Of a DNA stretch of 56,866 bases, positions 9,901 through 16,702 are shown one piece after another; positions within the stretch are counted from its first letter, which is position 1, and each line of letters opens with the position of its first letter. Source of the DNA: Candidatus Tectimicrobiota bacterium (GTDB lineage: Bacteria; JACPUC01); NCBI GenBank assembly GCA_016192455.1, contig JACPUC010000006.1, positions 263,056 through 319,921 on the forward strand, given 5' to 3'. Below the pieces are notes generated by a model. That model had not been told where the DNA came from, searched no databases, and worked only from the letters and a program-made list of their open reading frames with translations. The translations under genes and the position numbers were made by a program.

Positions 9901-11591
9901 TCAACGAGGGCGGTATCCACGTGACACCTGGGATGGTGACGGTGGATCCGGGCGGCGTTGTCCAGTTCACCGCCTCGGGCGGCACGGGGACGTTCCGTTG
10001 GACCACTGACGCCGGGTTCCTCAGCACCGTGCGGGGCAACTCGGTCAGCTACACCGCGCCGAGCATCACCGGCGACCTGCTGGTCACCGCTCAAGACTCG
10101 GCAGGCAACTCCGGCACCGCGAAGGTGGTGGTGAGCGGCGCGCTGCGGGTCACCCCCGGCGCCGCCACCGTCAACCCCGGTGCCACAGTCTCCCTGCAGG
10201 CAACCGGCGGGGCCGGCCAGATCAACTGGTCAGCTCCAGAGGGTGGAGGCCTGAACCCAGTTACGGGTGGGAGCACCACCTTCACCGCGCCGCCGACGAC
10301 GGGTCGCTTCCACGTCGTCGCCACCGATGGAGCTGCGAACCAGGCCGCGGCTGTCGTCACCGTGATCAATAACCGGATCAACGTGACGCCGGCGACCGCA
10401 AACCTCGAAACCGGCGGCACGCAGCAGTTCACCGCCAGCGGCGGCAGCGGCGCCTTCACGTGGGTTGCCGAGTCCGGCGGCATCAGTGTCGACACGACAG
10501 GCGCTGGCATCACTTACACCGCACCCGGTGTCACCGGTGAGTACGATCTCTTGGTGTTCGATAGCGCCGGCAACGGTGGCATGGCCAACATCACCGTTGG
10601 GGCTCCCTCCAACCGCCTGGTGATCACGCCCTCGGACGTGACGCTGGATCAGGGGCAGGAGGCGGTCTTCACGGTGAGTGGCGGCACGCCGCCGTACACC
10701 TTCTCGGGCGCTGCCGTCACCATGGTCTCGAACAGCACCGTCTCCTTCTCGGCGACCGAAGCGGGGTCCTTCGTGATCACCGCGGCGGACTCCGGCGGTC
10801 GCAGCGCCAGCGCCACGATTACCGTCAACGAAGCGCCGGTGAATGACCAGGTGCCTACCATCCTCATGGCTGGCTTCGGCACCACGGCCATTGATCACAC
10901 CTCGGGACGCGGTGGCGCCATCACCGTGCAGGCGCAGGTGATCGACGATGGCGGCCCGAACGGCTTGACCGTGGAGGTCTTCACGGATCAAACCGATCCG
11001 ACCCGCAATGTCGCCTTCCTCAGCCGGTTCGAGCGCCTGCGGCACCTCGGCGACAACATCTTCGCCACCCGGCTGGAGCTGCCACCTGGAATCTTCTCGG
11101 CGAATACCCAGTTGCCGATTCCTGGGTTCCGGATTGTTGCGACCGATGCAGGCGGGAATCAGGGCACCTGGCCAGCCCTCAACGTGCGCAACGAAGCGGT
11201 GGCGACGCCGCCGACGATTCCCGATCCTCCGGCCCTGCCGAGGACCTGCGCCCCCTACCCGGTCATCTCCATGGCAGGGTTCAGGGCCTCACCGTTCCTG
11301 TACGGCACCTCGACTGGCGGAAGCGCCGAGATTGCCGCGCAGATTTGCGGTGGCATAGGTCCTGTGAGGGCGGACGTGTTCATCCAGGTGCCGGGTCTCT
11401 TCGGTGGTCCGAGCATCCAGGCGCCGTTGCTGCCCTTGAGCGACGCGGACGGCAATGGCATCTTCGACTCGGGCTTGCTGCCGATTGGGCCTGGGGTGCT
11501 GCCGCTGGGTGAGTTTGACCTTAACTTTGGCGTCCAGGCCACGGATGGGACGACGAAGACCACCTGGCCGGAGCTCAACATCGTGCGCTAG
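3960..11591 (+). CDS. Giant secreted Ig-like repeat protein with PPC and NIDO-like domains
   Basis: A 2543-aa extracellular protein. GGGGAG lies 8 nt before the ATG at 3960; the signal peptide itself starts at Met22 (4023), which has no ribosome binding site, so the true start is unsure. Order: signal peptide to about residue 50; a pre-peptidase C-terminal (PPC)-like beta domain at about 60-170, with SAFDPYIYLLDSNG and DDDSG; a nidogen-like domain at about 180-385 (INSNGYLSFSNG, LIVTWNNV); 24 Ig-like repeats of about 76-90 residues from about 405 to 2290; then two copies of a module of about 110 aa starting TILMAGFG or VISMAGF and ending TWPALNV or TWPELNI. There is no sortase motif, membrane anchor or enzyme motif. 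It is probably a surface adhesin or fibre released or retained by an unknown route. Several repeats differ in loop length (repeats 5, 16 and 18 are longest). Confidence 0.9.
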   Translation: MGTHHVSDCFARGGPLPAALRMKERTLQAGYLLVALLLALLVIPALPTVAQGQACTTNTINLDSTVNGTLSTTDCRSPRRASGFAELWTFNGTAGASISIAMSSAFDPYIYLLDSNGQIVAQDDDSGPGLDSLIRVQLPRSGQYTIEATEFCCLRTGTYTLTLGQEVPLPPINLGNGPFWENNLGSNLGMPRYSTREEAIGFNFQYAGQTFTRVHINSNGYLSFSNGEPAVAPSVPIFLGQVGPRNPRIAPAWGWWEVQCCSLGGQFGPAGVWLRRDPGTSGQNDARLIVTWNNVAERWDGGRNRFQVQLEQDGTISFHYGDVRNLQGPLITGISPADGGGTAVDFSTVPQMPIPPTGGGIYENFPPRRIDLSGRSIYFNRRLMGNTVTYSVTPEKAPPPEEDPAFPLGVTPANAVVSDDSPSTSFVAVGGVEPYAWRTQNGRLSATEGETVTYTKATGATGQDVVFVTDSRGTIVQASVNVVSQRLSITPLAAQTDLGATVNFQVQGGLPPYNIVASSGQLSSNNTANFVYTAPQIQGEHTITVTDTLGAAVTATVVTDIDLNITPRADIVSLAAEGGPRTTQLTAVNGRAPYRWVTSHGQLSSTEGASISLTPPDFTIDVLVTVTDSTGSMISSRIEVVAGVRVTPEGVVLNRGGMVTLSASGGLPATDSTRTYTWSTSQGRLDSTQGSGVIYTAPNEVGEFTVNVRDDQQSEATVSIRTVNPNLALTPSFVNLARSGQQLFTVSGGDGPFTFTATSGTLSQTVAGAATSLSKRQRSSSPQTVYSAPDFTGEFVVRVEDNAGRTAFARITVAGPIMITPGHSNLEPEGTQQFVTTGGTAPITWTASQGNVSQDGLYTAPNIVGEYMVTATDASGDSASATLSVTDTAIRLTPIFQRVQPRATINFTVNGGTSRYSWQAARGTLSATEGANVTYTAPGDTGVDIVLVVDTQGNSNRAQVFVLGALSITPETATVATGGSATFRLNGGVPPLNFVASAGSIAGDMMGGGLFVAPSTAGQVIVRAIDGTGSEAAAVVDVILPETLSISPSIVTMSLGGAQGFSATGGTGRGFVWSAERGTLSPTTGPSVTYAGPSSEATDTVTVTDNQGNTATAQVTTTGRVTLTPATANLNAGDSIEMNARGGTGLFSWTATGGTFSSTAGATVTFTPPSISGTYTVTATDTAAASANANVTVTAVRFDISPASAQLGLGEEARFNAIGGTPPYSWSVGGGGVVDPTSTSTSQETVTYFAPSNSRVDMLTAIDARGNIATAEIIVGTALSLTPTSANVGFGGQVRFEAVGGVAPLNWRATQGTFDTNTGRAVNFTAPAQAGSFQVTVSDGANHSATADITVANFPVVTPQRVFGRAGSSHTFTALGGTPPYTWSANAGPLGTTSGPSTTWTAPAVGGEYTITLTDAQGLSVPATAFIDLPLRITPENAAVNTNTQVTLAASGGIPPFNWTASAGDFDSTTGGSVTYTSPNTFGTETVTVRDSADTSASATINVVAPLRITPEFASVARNGTQRFNAVGGRAPYSWSVEAGDLSSTEGQSVVYTAPSIGDQDFLVTLTDNTGQQVTATVAVDRRLRITPTSATVEPGGRRRFVAQGGVTLEGAEFIWTATNGTFVDPDTGAEVTPEGRIITFQAPNTVGTSEITVIDLQDTEARAQVTIARPVRVTPSSARGVAGGQTLVFQAVDGAPPYTWTASAGDLDTTEGSTVMYTAPNVRSDIQLTVVDNAGKSATANIEVTGRLRITPGSANVGPGASQTFNALNGVGPYIWAASAGQFTSTDRTGGIIDWQATNLTLGQEATITVVDAQEKEATARVFVAPALHITPTQSILPLGGRQEFVGTGGTPPYTLSITGQGNLSSVSAGAGERVTYSGPNVSGQNTVVLTDQAGQMAQALVTIRQRLRVTPGTVVVERGSTVRLTAVGGTGENIWVASAGDLSSTAGSTVNYTAPIISGTYTVEVVDTEETSASVTVLVNEGGIHVTPGMVTVDPGGVVQFTASGGTGTFRWTTDAGFLSTVRGNSVSYTAPSITGDLLVTAQDSAGNSGTAKVVVSGALRVTPGAATVNPGATVSLQATGGAGQINWSAPEGGGLNPVTGGSTTFTAPPTTGRFHVVATDGAANQAAAVVTVINNRINVTPATANLETGGTQQFTASGGSGAFTWVAESGGISVDTTGAGITYTAPGVTGEYDLLVFDSAGNGGMANITVGAPSNRLVITPSDVTLDQGQEAVFTVSGGTPPYTFSGAAVTMVSNSTVSFSATEAGSFVITAADSGGRSASATITVNEAPVNDQVPTILMAGFGTTAIDHTSGRGGAITVQAQVIDDGGPNGLTVEVFTDQTDPTRNVAFLSRFERLRHLGDNIFATRLELPPGIFSANTQLPIPGFRIVATDAGGNQGTWPALNVRNEAVATPPTIPDPPALPRTCAPYPVISMAGFRASPFLYGTSTGGSAEIAAQICGGIGPVRADVFIQVPGLFGGPSIQAPLLPLSDADGNGIFDSGLLPIGPGVLPLGEFDLNFGVQATDGTTKTTWPELNIVR

Positions 11592-11926
11592 CTGTCCCGC
11601 GCAGAGCCGCCGAGTCGTCGGCTGCTCGGGCCGGTGCGGCTTCTCTCAGGATACGGGGCGCTCCACACGGAGCGCCCCGTATCATTTGCCGCGACCAACA
11701 TGGGCCTCACCTTGCTGAGGACGTCCCTCCAGGAAGCCATCCGGCCCTGCCCAGGGTGGGCAGCTTCCGCCGGCAGGGCAAGGCGTATGTGTGACAGGAC
11801 AGGACCGCCAACTCCAAGGCGGAGGTGAGGCGGAAGCCGGCGATCCCGCCGGGGGAGATGCGCCGGCGGGCGATGTCCGCGGCGCGGGGGGTGCTGGGTG
11901 AGAAAGGATCGAGCGGCGGGAGTCTT
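11592..11926. other. Convergent intergenic region
   Basis: 335 bases between the convergent giant repeat gene and the mscS-type gene. Apart from the hairpin at 11651-11682 nothing gene-like is supported. Confidence 0.4.
11651..11682. terminator. Bidirectional hairpin terminator
   Basis: A perfect 14-bp stem, ATACGGGGCGCTCC with its exact complement, closes on a 4-base loop (ACAC). It lies 60 bases after the stop of the giant repeat gene and upstream of the convergent mscS-type gene end. The T-tract is weak (CATTTG on the plus strand), but the position between convergent genes fits a bidirectional terminator. Confidence 0.75.
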
Positions 11927-13717
11927 CTACCGCTGTGGCAAACCTACATCAACCCGCGGCGCCTCCGCTTCGGGGGCTCCATCGCTCGCCGCGGTGAGCG
12001 GCTGATCGGCGAGGGGCGTCGCAATCGAGCGCACCGTGTGGTAAGCGAACTGCATCTTCTCGCTGGCGAGGACCGCTCTCATCACCTTGGTATTGATCTT
12101 GTCCAGCAGACTCGCCCGCCGCCGCGGATGGGCAAGGAACCGCAAGGCCAGCTCGACCCCATCGGCGGCGGCCATCGCGCGCACCAGCGGCTGGGTCGAA
12201 TCGACGCGGATGACGTACGCGCCCGCCATCTCGGAAATCTGCGCCATGGCGCGCTCGGCTGAATGGACGATCTCAGCCTCTTCCAGCATCAGCCGCAGCA
12301 TGAGATCGCGGGCCTTCTCCCAATCGCTCTCGTAGGTCAACGTGAACCTTAGGTGACACCAAACGAACGGGAAGCCGCGCGTGTAGTTGATGAGGGGATG
12401 CTTGAACACGGCGTTGTTCATCAGGACGACGAGGCCGCCCGTGTAGGTTCCTCCTTCAATGGGGTTGTTGATGCCGAGAGGGGCCGCCTGTTGCAGCGTG
12501 GTCCTCAAAAAACCGATATCGACGACCTCGCCGCATTGATCCCCGACCTGGATCCAATCGCGGTTGCGGTAGCCGCGTGGCCCGCGGATGAAGAACCAGG
12601 CTGCAAAACTGGCGACAATTTCTTGCAGCGCGATGGCCAGGCCAGCGACGGCGAACCCGAACAGGGTCAAGACATTGGAGAGGCGATTGGCGAAGATGAT
12701 GGCCAGGCCCAGGAGGATGACGCCGGTGGTGATCAGCGACAGGAGCTTGTTGATGAGGTAGCGCCGCCGCGGCTCGACGATGCGGCGCGCGATGATGCGC
12801 CGGATGACGATCACCAGCAGCACCGCCACGAGGAACAAGGCGCCGATCAACATCAGGTCGCGCTTCCAGCGCTGGTAGGAAGCCGCCTCCTCTTTCGCCC
12901 CTCCCTCTTTGATGAGCTGCGTGGCTTCGGCCAGCACGAGCTCATGGCGGACTTGCTGAATCTGCTCGCTAACGCGGCTCACTTCCTCGAGCAGGTTCTG
13001 CTGCTCGTTCCAGAGCTTGTCCCACTCGTCGCCCGCGAGGCGGGGCGAGCCGTAGAGGCGACGGCTGATCTGGTCAATTGATGGACGGAGAGAGCGTTGC
13101 CGCTTCAGCAACGTTTCAAGTTGTTCGCGCAAGGTCGCGGTTTTCTCCTTCGCGAGGCTGGCCTCCTTCTTTGCCTGCTGCACCCTGGTCTTTCTCTGAA
13201 TGGCCTCCTCGATCGGCGTCGTCACAGCTTCGGGCGCCGGCGGCGCCTCGGTCTTCTTCGCCGCCAGCTCAACGCGTTCCTTGGCGATCTGGAACTTTTT
13301 CTTTTCCTGATCGTAGAGCTTCTCCAGGGTGGCTCGCTGCTCGACAGCCCGCGCCAACGCCTCCTCGGCGGCGCGCAGGGCGGCCTCCCGCTCCCGAACC
13401 GCGGCTGCCCGTAAGGTCGCGCGCGCCTCCTCCAGGGCGTCCCGCGCCTCCTCCACCTTTTGCCGCAGGTTGCCTTCCGCCTCCTTAGCCTTATTGAGAT
13501 CAACCAGCCTGTTGGTCAGCTCCTTTTCAGCGGTCTGCAGCTCAACCTGTTTGGTGGCTTGGGGCGCAGGTTGCTCGGCAACGTGGGCGGGCATCGTTTG
13601 AGCGAACGCCGGGGCAGAGAGCAGCAGGAGCCCAACCAGCAGGCCCGGCCACACACGCAAACGCCAACGCCTGCTGCACATCAGCATGGGTAACGCGCGG
13701 GGCGGGTGGGGGGTCAT
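11927..13717 (-). CDS. MscS-family mechanosensitive channel with coiled-coil periplasmic domain
   Basis: A 596-aa small-conductance mechanosensitive channel-like protein that would release solutes on hypo-osmotic shock. Signal peptide at residues 10-40 (WPGLLVGLLLLSAPAFAQ). Residues 55-255 are Lys/Glu/Ala/Arg-rich heptads, a long periplasmic coiled coil. Transmembrane helices follow near 270-290, 310-335 and 335-360; the last includes LTLFGFAVAGLAIALQEIVAS, the TM3-like pore helix leading into the beta domain (NRDWIQVGDQCGEVVDIGF). The C-terminal cytoplasmic domain carries FTLTYESDWEKARDLML. The start at 13717 has GGGAG about 9 nt upstream; an internal ATG at 13687 is an alternative with an equally good signal peptide. 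The coiled-coil extension recalls MscK/YnaI-type members. Confidence 0.88.
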   Translation of the reverse strand: MTPHPPRALPMLMCSRRWRLRVWPGLLVGLLLLSAPAFAQTMPAHVAEQPAPQATKQVELQTAEKELTNRLVDLNKAKEAEGNLRQKVEEARDALEEARATLRAAAVREREAALRAAEEALARAVEQRATLEKLYDQEKKKFQIAKERVELAAKKTEAPPAPEAVTTPIEEAIQRKTRVQQAKKEASLAKEKTATLREQLETLLKRQRSLRPSIDQISRRLYGSPRLAGDEWDKLWNEQQNLLEEVSRVSEQIQQVRHELVLAEATQLIKEGGAKEEAASYQRWKRDLMLIGALFLVAVLLVIVIRRIIARRIVEPRRRYLINKLLSLITTGVILLGLAIIFANRLSNVLTLFGFAVAGLAIALQEIVASFAAWFFIRGPRGYRNRDWIQVGDQCGEVVDIGFLRTTLQQAAPLGINNPIEGGTYTGGLVVLMNNAVFKHPLINYTRGFPFVWCHLRFTLTYESDWEKARDLMLRLMLEEAEIVHSAERAMAQISEMAGAYVIRVDSTQPLVRAMAAADGVELALRFLAHPRRRASLLDKINTKVMRAVLASEKMQFAYHTVRSIATPLADQPLTAASDGAPEAEAPRVDVGLPQR

Positions 13718-14098
13718 GGAGCGTGCTCCCGCTGGAGCGGGACGGGAGGGAGTGCCAGGGCGCCGCCTTGGAGCGGCCCACGGCGCAACCCGAAGAGTCG
13801 GCCCGGCTGTCCCTTGGCCGGCCCTCGCGTCTGGCTGGCAGGTCGTTTGAAACATCAGGGCGCCGAAAGTTCCCCCCGAGCGTCTCATGGCAAGCAATGG
13901 TGCGGAGCGCCGTCGGCTCGGCGAGCAACGAAGGGCAGGGCGCAACCGTGCTGCGACCATCCCCGGTCGGGCGGCTGCGAAGCTCGGCTGGGAGGTCAGC
14001 CTGACTGGCTCCCCTTTGCGGGCGACAGATGCGCCGAGGAAGGCGCGTCTGCTGGGCCGGTCGTCCCCGCCAGACCGCCGCGATCGTGCGCTCCCCGG
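13718..14098. other. Intergenic spacer
   Basis: 381 bases between two minus-strand genes. It contains a small hairpin-prone stretch just upstream of the mscS-type start (GGAGCGTGCTCC, then GCTGGAGC), but no gene or clear promoter was recognised. Confidence 0.3.
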
Positions 14099-14809
14099 CT
14101 ACAACGCCAGGAGCCGCATCGCCAGCCCTAGCCCAAGAGCAAGGCTGGCAATCCCGGCCAAACCTTGGAGACTGGCGCGAGCCGCGCCGGAGCGCCTGGC
14201 GGCAGCCTTGAATGGAATGCCGATGAGGAAGCTGACCAGGAACATCATCGTTGAGGAAGCCAAGCCAAAGGTGAGGACGAACAGCAGTTGCGCCAGCCGC
14301 GATGAGAGGGACGACGTGATGAACAGCACCAGCGCGCCGCTTCCGGCCAACCCGTGGCACAGACCGACCAGCAACGGGCGCGCCCACGCGCCGGAGAGAT
14401 GCAGGCCGGAGAGATGCACATGCTGATGCGCCAGCAGGGAGTCGGTATGGAGATGCAGATGAGTATGCGTATGACCGTCGTGTGCATGGCGGTGGCGGTG
14501 AATCCGGACATCCCGCAGCGAGTGAAGCAGCACTCGACCGCCAAGGTAGATCAGGATCGCGGCAACCCCCAGCTCCAGCCAGATGCCGGCGTTCGGGAAG
14601 ATCCTGAAGCCGAAGCCGACAATGACCAGTGCCGCGGAGAGGATCGCCAGCGTATGCCCAACCCCCCAAAAGGCTCCTTGCAAACAGGCGCGCGCCAGCC
14701 CCTTCTGTTCACTCAGGAGGGCCGACACCGCGGCCATGTGATCGGCCTCCAGGGCATGCTGAGCACCCAGGACCAAGCCTAGCGAAAGCGCCGTGGTGAT
14801 CTCCAGCAT
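14099..14809 (-). CDS. UreH/NiCoT-type nickel or cobalt transporter
   Basis: A 236-aa integral membrane protein with about six hydrophobic helices. Residues 17-24 contain HALEADH, matching the HX4DH signature of nickel/cobalt permeases. The loop at residues 103-135 is extremely His-rich (HRHRHAHDGHTHTHLHLH), a typical metal-binding segment. A second motif, GLCHGLAGSGAL, follows near residue 148. Family knowledge: such proteins (annotated UreH, HupE/UreJ-like or RcnA-like) move Ni2+ or Co2+. No urease or hydrogenase genes are in the window, so the metal user is unknown. The ribosome binding site is weak. Import versus efflux cannot be decided from sequence alone. Confidence 0.82.
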   Translation of the reverse strand: MLEITTALSLGLVLGAQHALEADHMAAVSALLSEQKGLARACLQGAFWGVGHTLAILSAALVIVGFGFRIFPNAGIWLELGVAAILIYLGGRVLLHSLRDVRIHRHRHAHDGHTHTHLHLHTDSLLAHQHVHLSGLHLSGAWARPLLVGLCHGLAGSGALVLFITSSLSSRLAQLLFVLTFGLASSTMMFLVSFLIGIPFKAAARRSGAARASLQGLAGIASLALGLGLAMRLLAL

Positions 14810-14862
14810 CGAATCGGCCTACCGAGGAAGGTGAAAACAGCCTGATCCCGGCTCCTCCAGCC

Positions 14863-14886
14863 CCCTCCCCAGCGGCAAGGGGAGGG
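14863..14886. repeat. Hairpin downstream of hyuB
   Basis: CCCTCCCC and GGGGAGGG pair over an 8-base loop (AGCGGCAA), about 30 bases past the hyuB stop. There is no T-run on either side, so it may be a pause or RNA-stability hairpin rather than a classic terminator. Confidence 0.35.
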
Positions 14887-14917
14887 CCGCGCCGAGCAAG
14901 GCAGGGCTGCGGCGGAA

Positions 14918-16702
14918 TCAGACATCCAGCACCGGCCACGGCGCCGGCTCGGGGCGGTTCGACGGATCGGCCCGGTAAGCCGTGGTGGCCGCCACATCGA
15001 CAGCGAGGCGCCGCGGATCGATGATGACGCCGTAGTCGCGGCGCGCCTCCTCGAGGCCCACGAGGCCCTCCACGACATCCTGCAGGACGTGCTGGGGCTC
15101 GCGCAGGAAGGGATCGCCCCAGCCGCCGCCGCCGCTGTACATGAGGCGATACGACTCGCCGCTCTTCACGGTGAAGCCGGAGAGCATGGGCGGCAGGCGT
15201 CGCTCCTCATTCTGGCAGGAGGTGATCACGGCGGCGCTCGGCCGACCCGCCATGCCGCCATCGACCCCGCGCGGCGGGCAGCGCACGGACTGGAACTGCT
15301 GCGTCACCGTGATGTCGTGCCCCAGGGGGATGACCTCGAAGGTGCCGCCGACGCCGCCGCGGAACTTGCCGGGGCCGCCGGAGTTCGGTCGCATCGAGTA
15401 CTGCACGACGCGCAGCGGGAAGCGTCGCTCCAGCACCTCCATGGGTGTATTGCGCAGGGCCGAGCCGCCCACCGGTGGGGTGGTGGTGTTCTTGCCGTCC
15501 TTGCAGTGATGCCCCCCCCAACCGCTCAGGCGCGAGTAGTAGAGCGGCGCGATGTAGTACTCGCCTGTCTCCGGGTGAATGCCTCCCGCGAAGTCGGTCA
15601 TGGTGCTGGCGATCGAGCCGGCGTAGGCCTTCTCCGGACGCGCCGGCACCAAGGCCCGGATGATGGCGTCGTGGATGCGCTGAAAGGTGTCGTTCATGAT
15701 GATCACCGGCGCGGGCGGGCGCGGGTTCACGACCGTCCCTTCCGGCGCGATGATGCGGATGGGCCGGTAGCAGCCGGTGTTGCTCTTCACGTCGGGCAGC
15801 GTCATGAAGAAGACGCCGGCATAGACCGCCGAGCAGAGCCCGGACCAGGGGATGTTGATCGGTCCCTTCGCCTGCGGCGCCGAGCCGGTAAAGTCCACGA
15901 TGAGGTCGTTCTCCGGCGTCTTCGACACGGTCACGGCGATGCGCACGGGCTTGCCGTCCACCCCGTCGTCGTCGGCGTAGGCGTCAGCCCGGTAGGTCCC
16001 CTCGGGGATGCTGCCGATGGCGGAGCGCAGCAGACGCTCGCCGTAGTCGAACATCAGCGCAATGCTGTCGCGCACGGTCCGCAGGCCGTACTTCTTGACC
16101 AAGTGCAGCAGGCGCTGCTGCCCCACGCGGCAGCCGGCGATCTGGGCGTTGAGATCGCCGCGGAAGTGCTTCGGGGTGCGCGAGGCGGCCACGATCATGT
16201 TCAGGATGTCCTTGCGCAGCACGCCGCGGTCCACAACCTTGATCGGCGGGATGAGCAGCCCCTCCTGAAAGACCTCGGTGGCGTGCATGTAAGTGCTGCC
16301 GAGCATGGAGCCGCCGACGTCCTGGTGATGGGCGCGGATGGCGGGGATGAAGAGGAGCTCGCCGTCGATGAAGAGAGGAGCGTAGACATTGATCTCCGGG
16401 ACGTGGGTGCCGGAGATGTACGGGTGGTTGTGAAAGATGATGTCCCCCTCGTTGATCTCCAGCCCCTCGCGGCGAAAGTAGTCGAGCATCCCTTTTGTGG
16501 AGTGCTCCAGGCCCCCCATGTGCTGGATGAGGTGCAGGCCCTCGCCCACCAGGGAGCCGTCCGCCGCCAGGATGCCGCAGGAGAAGTCGTGGATCTCGTT
16601 GAAGATCGTCGAGTAGGCGGAGCGCATCATGGCGATGCCCATCTCGTTGGCGATCGAGACGAGGGAGTTCTGAATCACCTGCATCGTGATGATGTCGCTC
16701 AT
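14918..16702 (-). CDS. hyuB: Hydantoinase B/oxoprolinase family protein
   Basis: The 594-aa beta-type subunit of an ATP-dependent hydantoinase/5-oxoprolinase/acetone-carboxylase-like enzyme. Start at 16702 (MSDIITMQVIQNSL) overlaps the hyuA stop in an ATGA arrangement, so translation is coupled. Family features: SIANEMGIAMMRSAYSTIF near the N-terminus, DFSCGILAADGSLV, GDIIFHNHPYISGTHVPE, HHQDVGG, and the C-terminal GPGKFRGGVGG and YSGGGGWGDP motifs. Substrate could be a hydantoin, 5-oxoproline or related cyclic amide; sequence does not decide. The reading frame stays open 630 bases upstream of the chosen start, but that stretch overlaps hyuA and is not coding for this protein. Confidence 0.93.
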   Translation of the reverse strand: MSDIITMQVIQNSLVSIANEMGIAMMRSAYSTIFNEIHDFSCGILAADGSLVGEGLHLIQHMGGLEHSTKGMLDYFRREGLEINEGDIIFHNHPYISGTHVPEINVYAPLFIDGELLFIPAIRAHHQDVGGSMLGSTYMHATEVFQEGLLIPPIKVVDRGVLRKDILNMIVAASRTPKHFRGDLNAQIAGCRVGQQRLLHLVKKYGLRTVRDSIALMFDYGERLLRSAIGSIPEGTYRADAYADDDGVDGKPVRIAVTVSKTPENDLIVDFTGSAPQAKGPINIPWSGLCSAVYAGVFFMTLPDVKSNTGCYRPIRIIAPEGTVVNPRPPAPVIIMNDTFQRIHDAIIRALVPARPEKAYAGSIASTMTDFAGGIHPETGEYYIAPLYYSRLSGWGGHHCKDGKNTTTPPVGGSALRNTPMEVLERRFPLRVVQYSMRPNSGGPGKFRGGVGGTFEVIPLGHDITVTQQFQSVRCPPRGVDGGMAGRPSAAVITSCQNEERRLPPMLSGFTVKSGESYRLMYSGGGGWGDPFLREPQHVLQDVVEGLVGLEEARRDYGVIIDPRRLAVDVAATTAYRADPSNRPEPAPWPVLDV

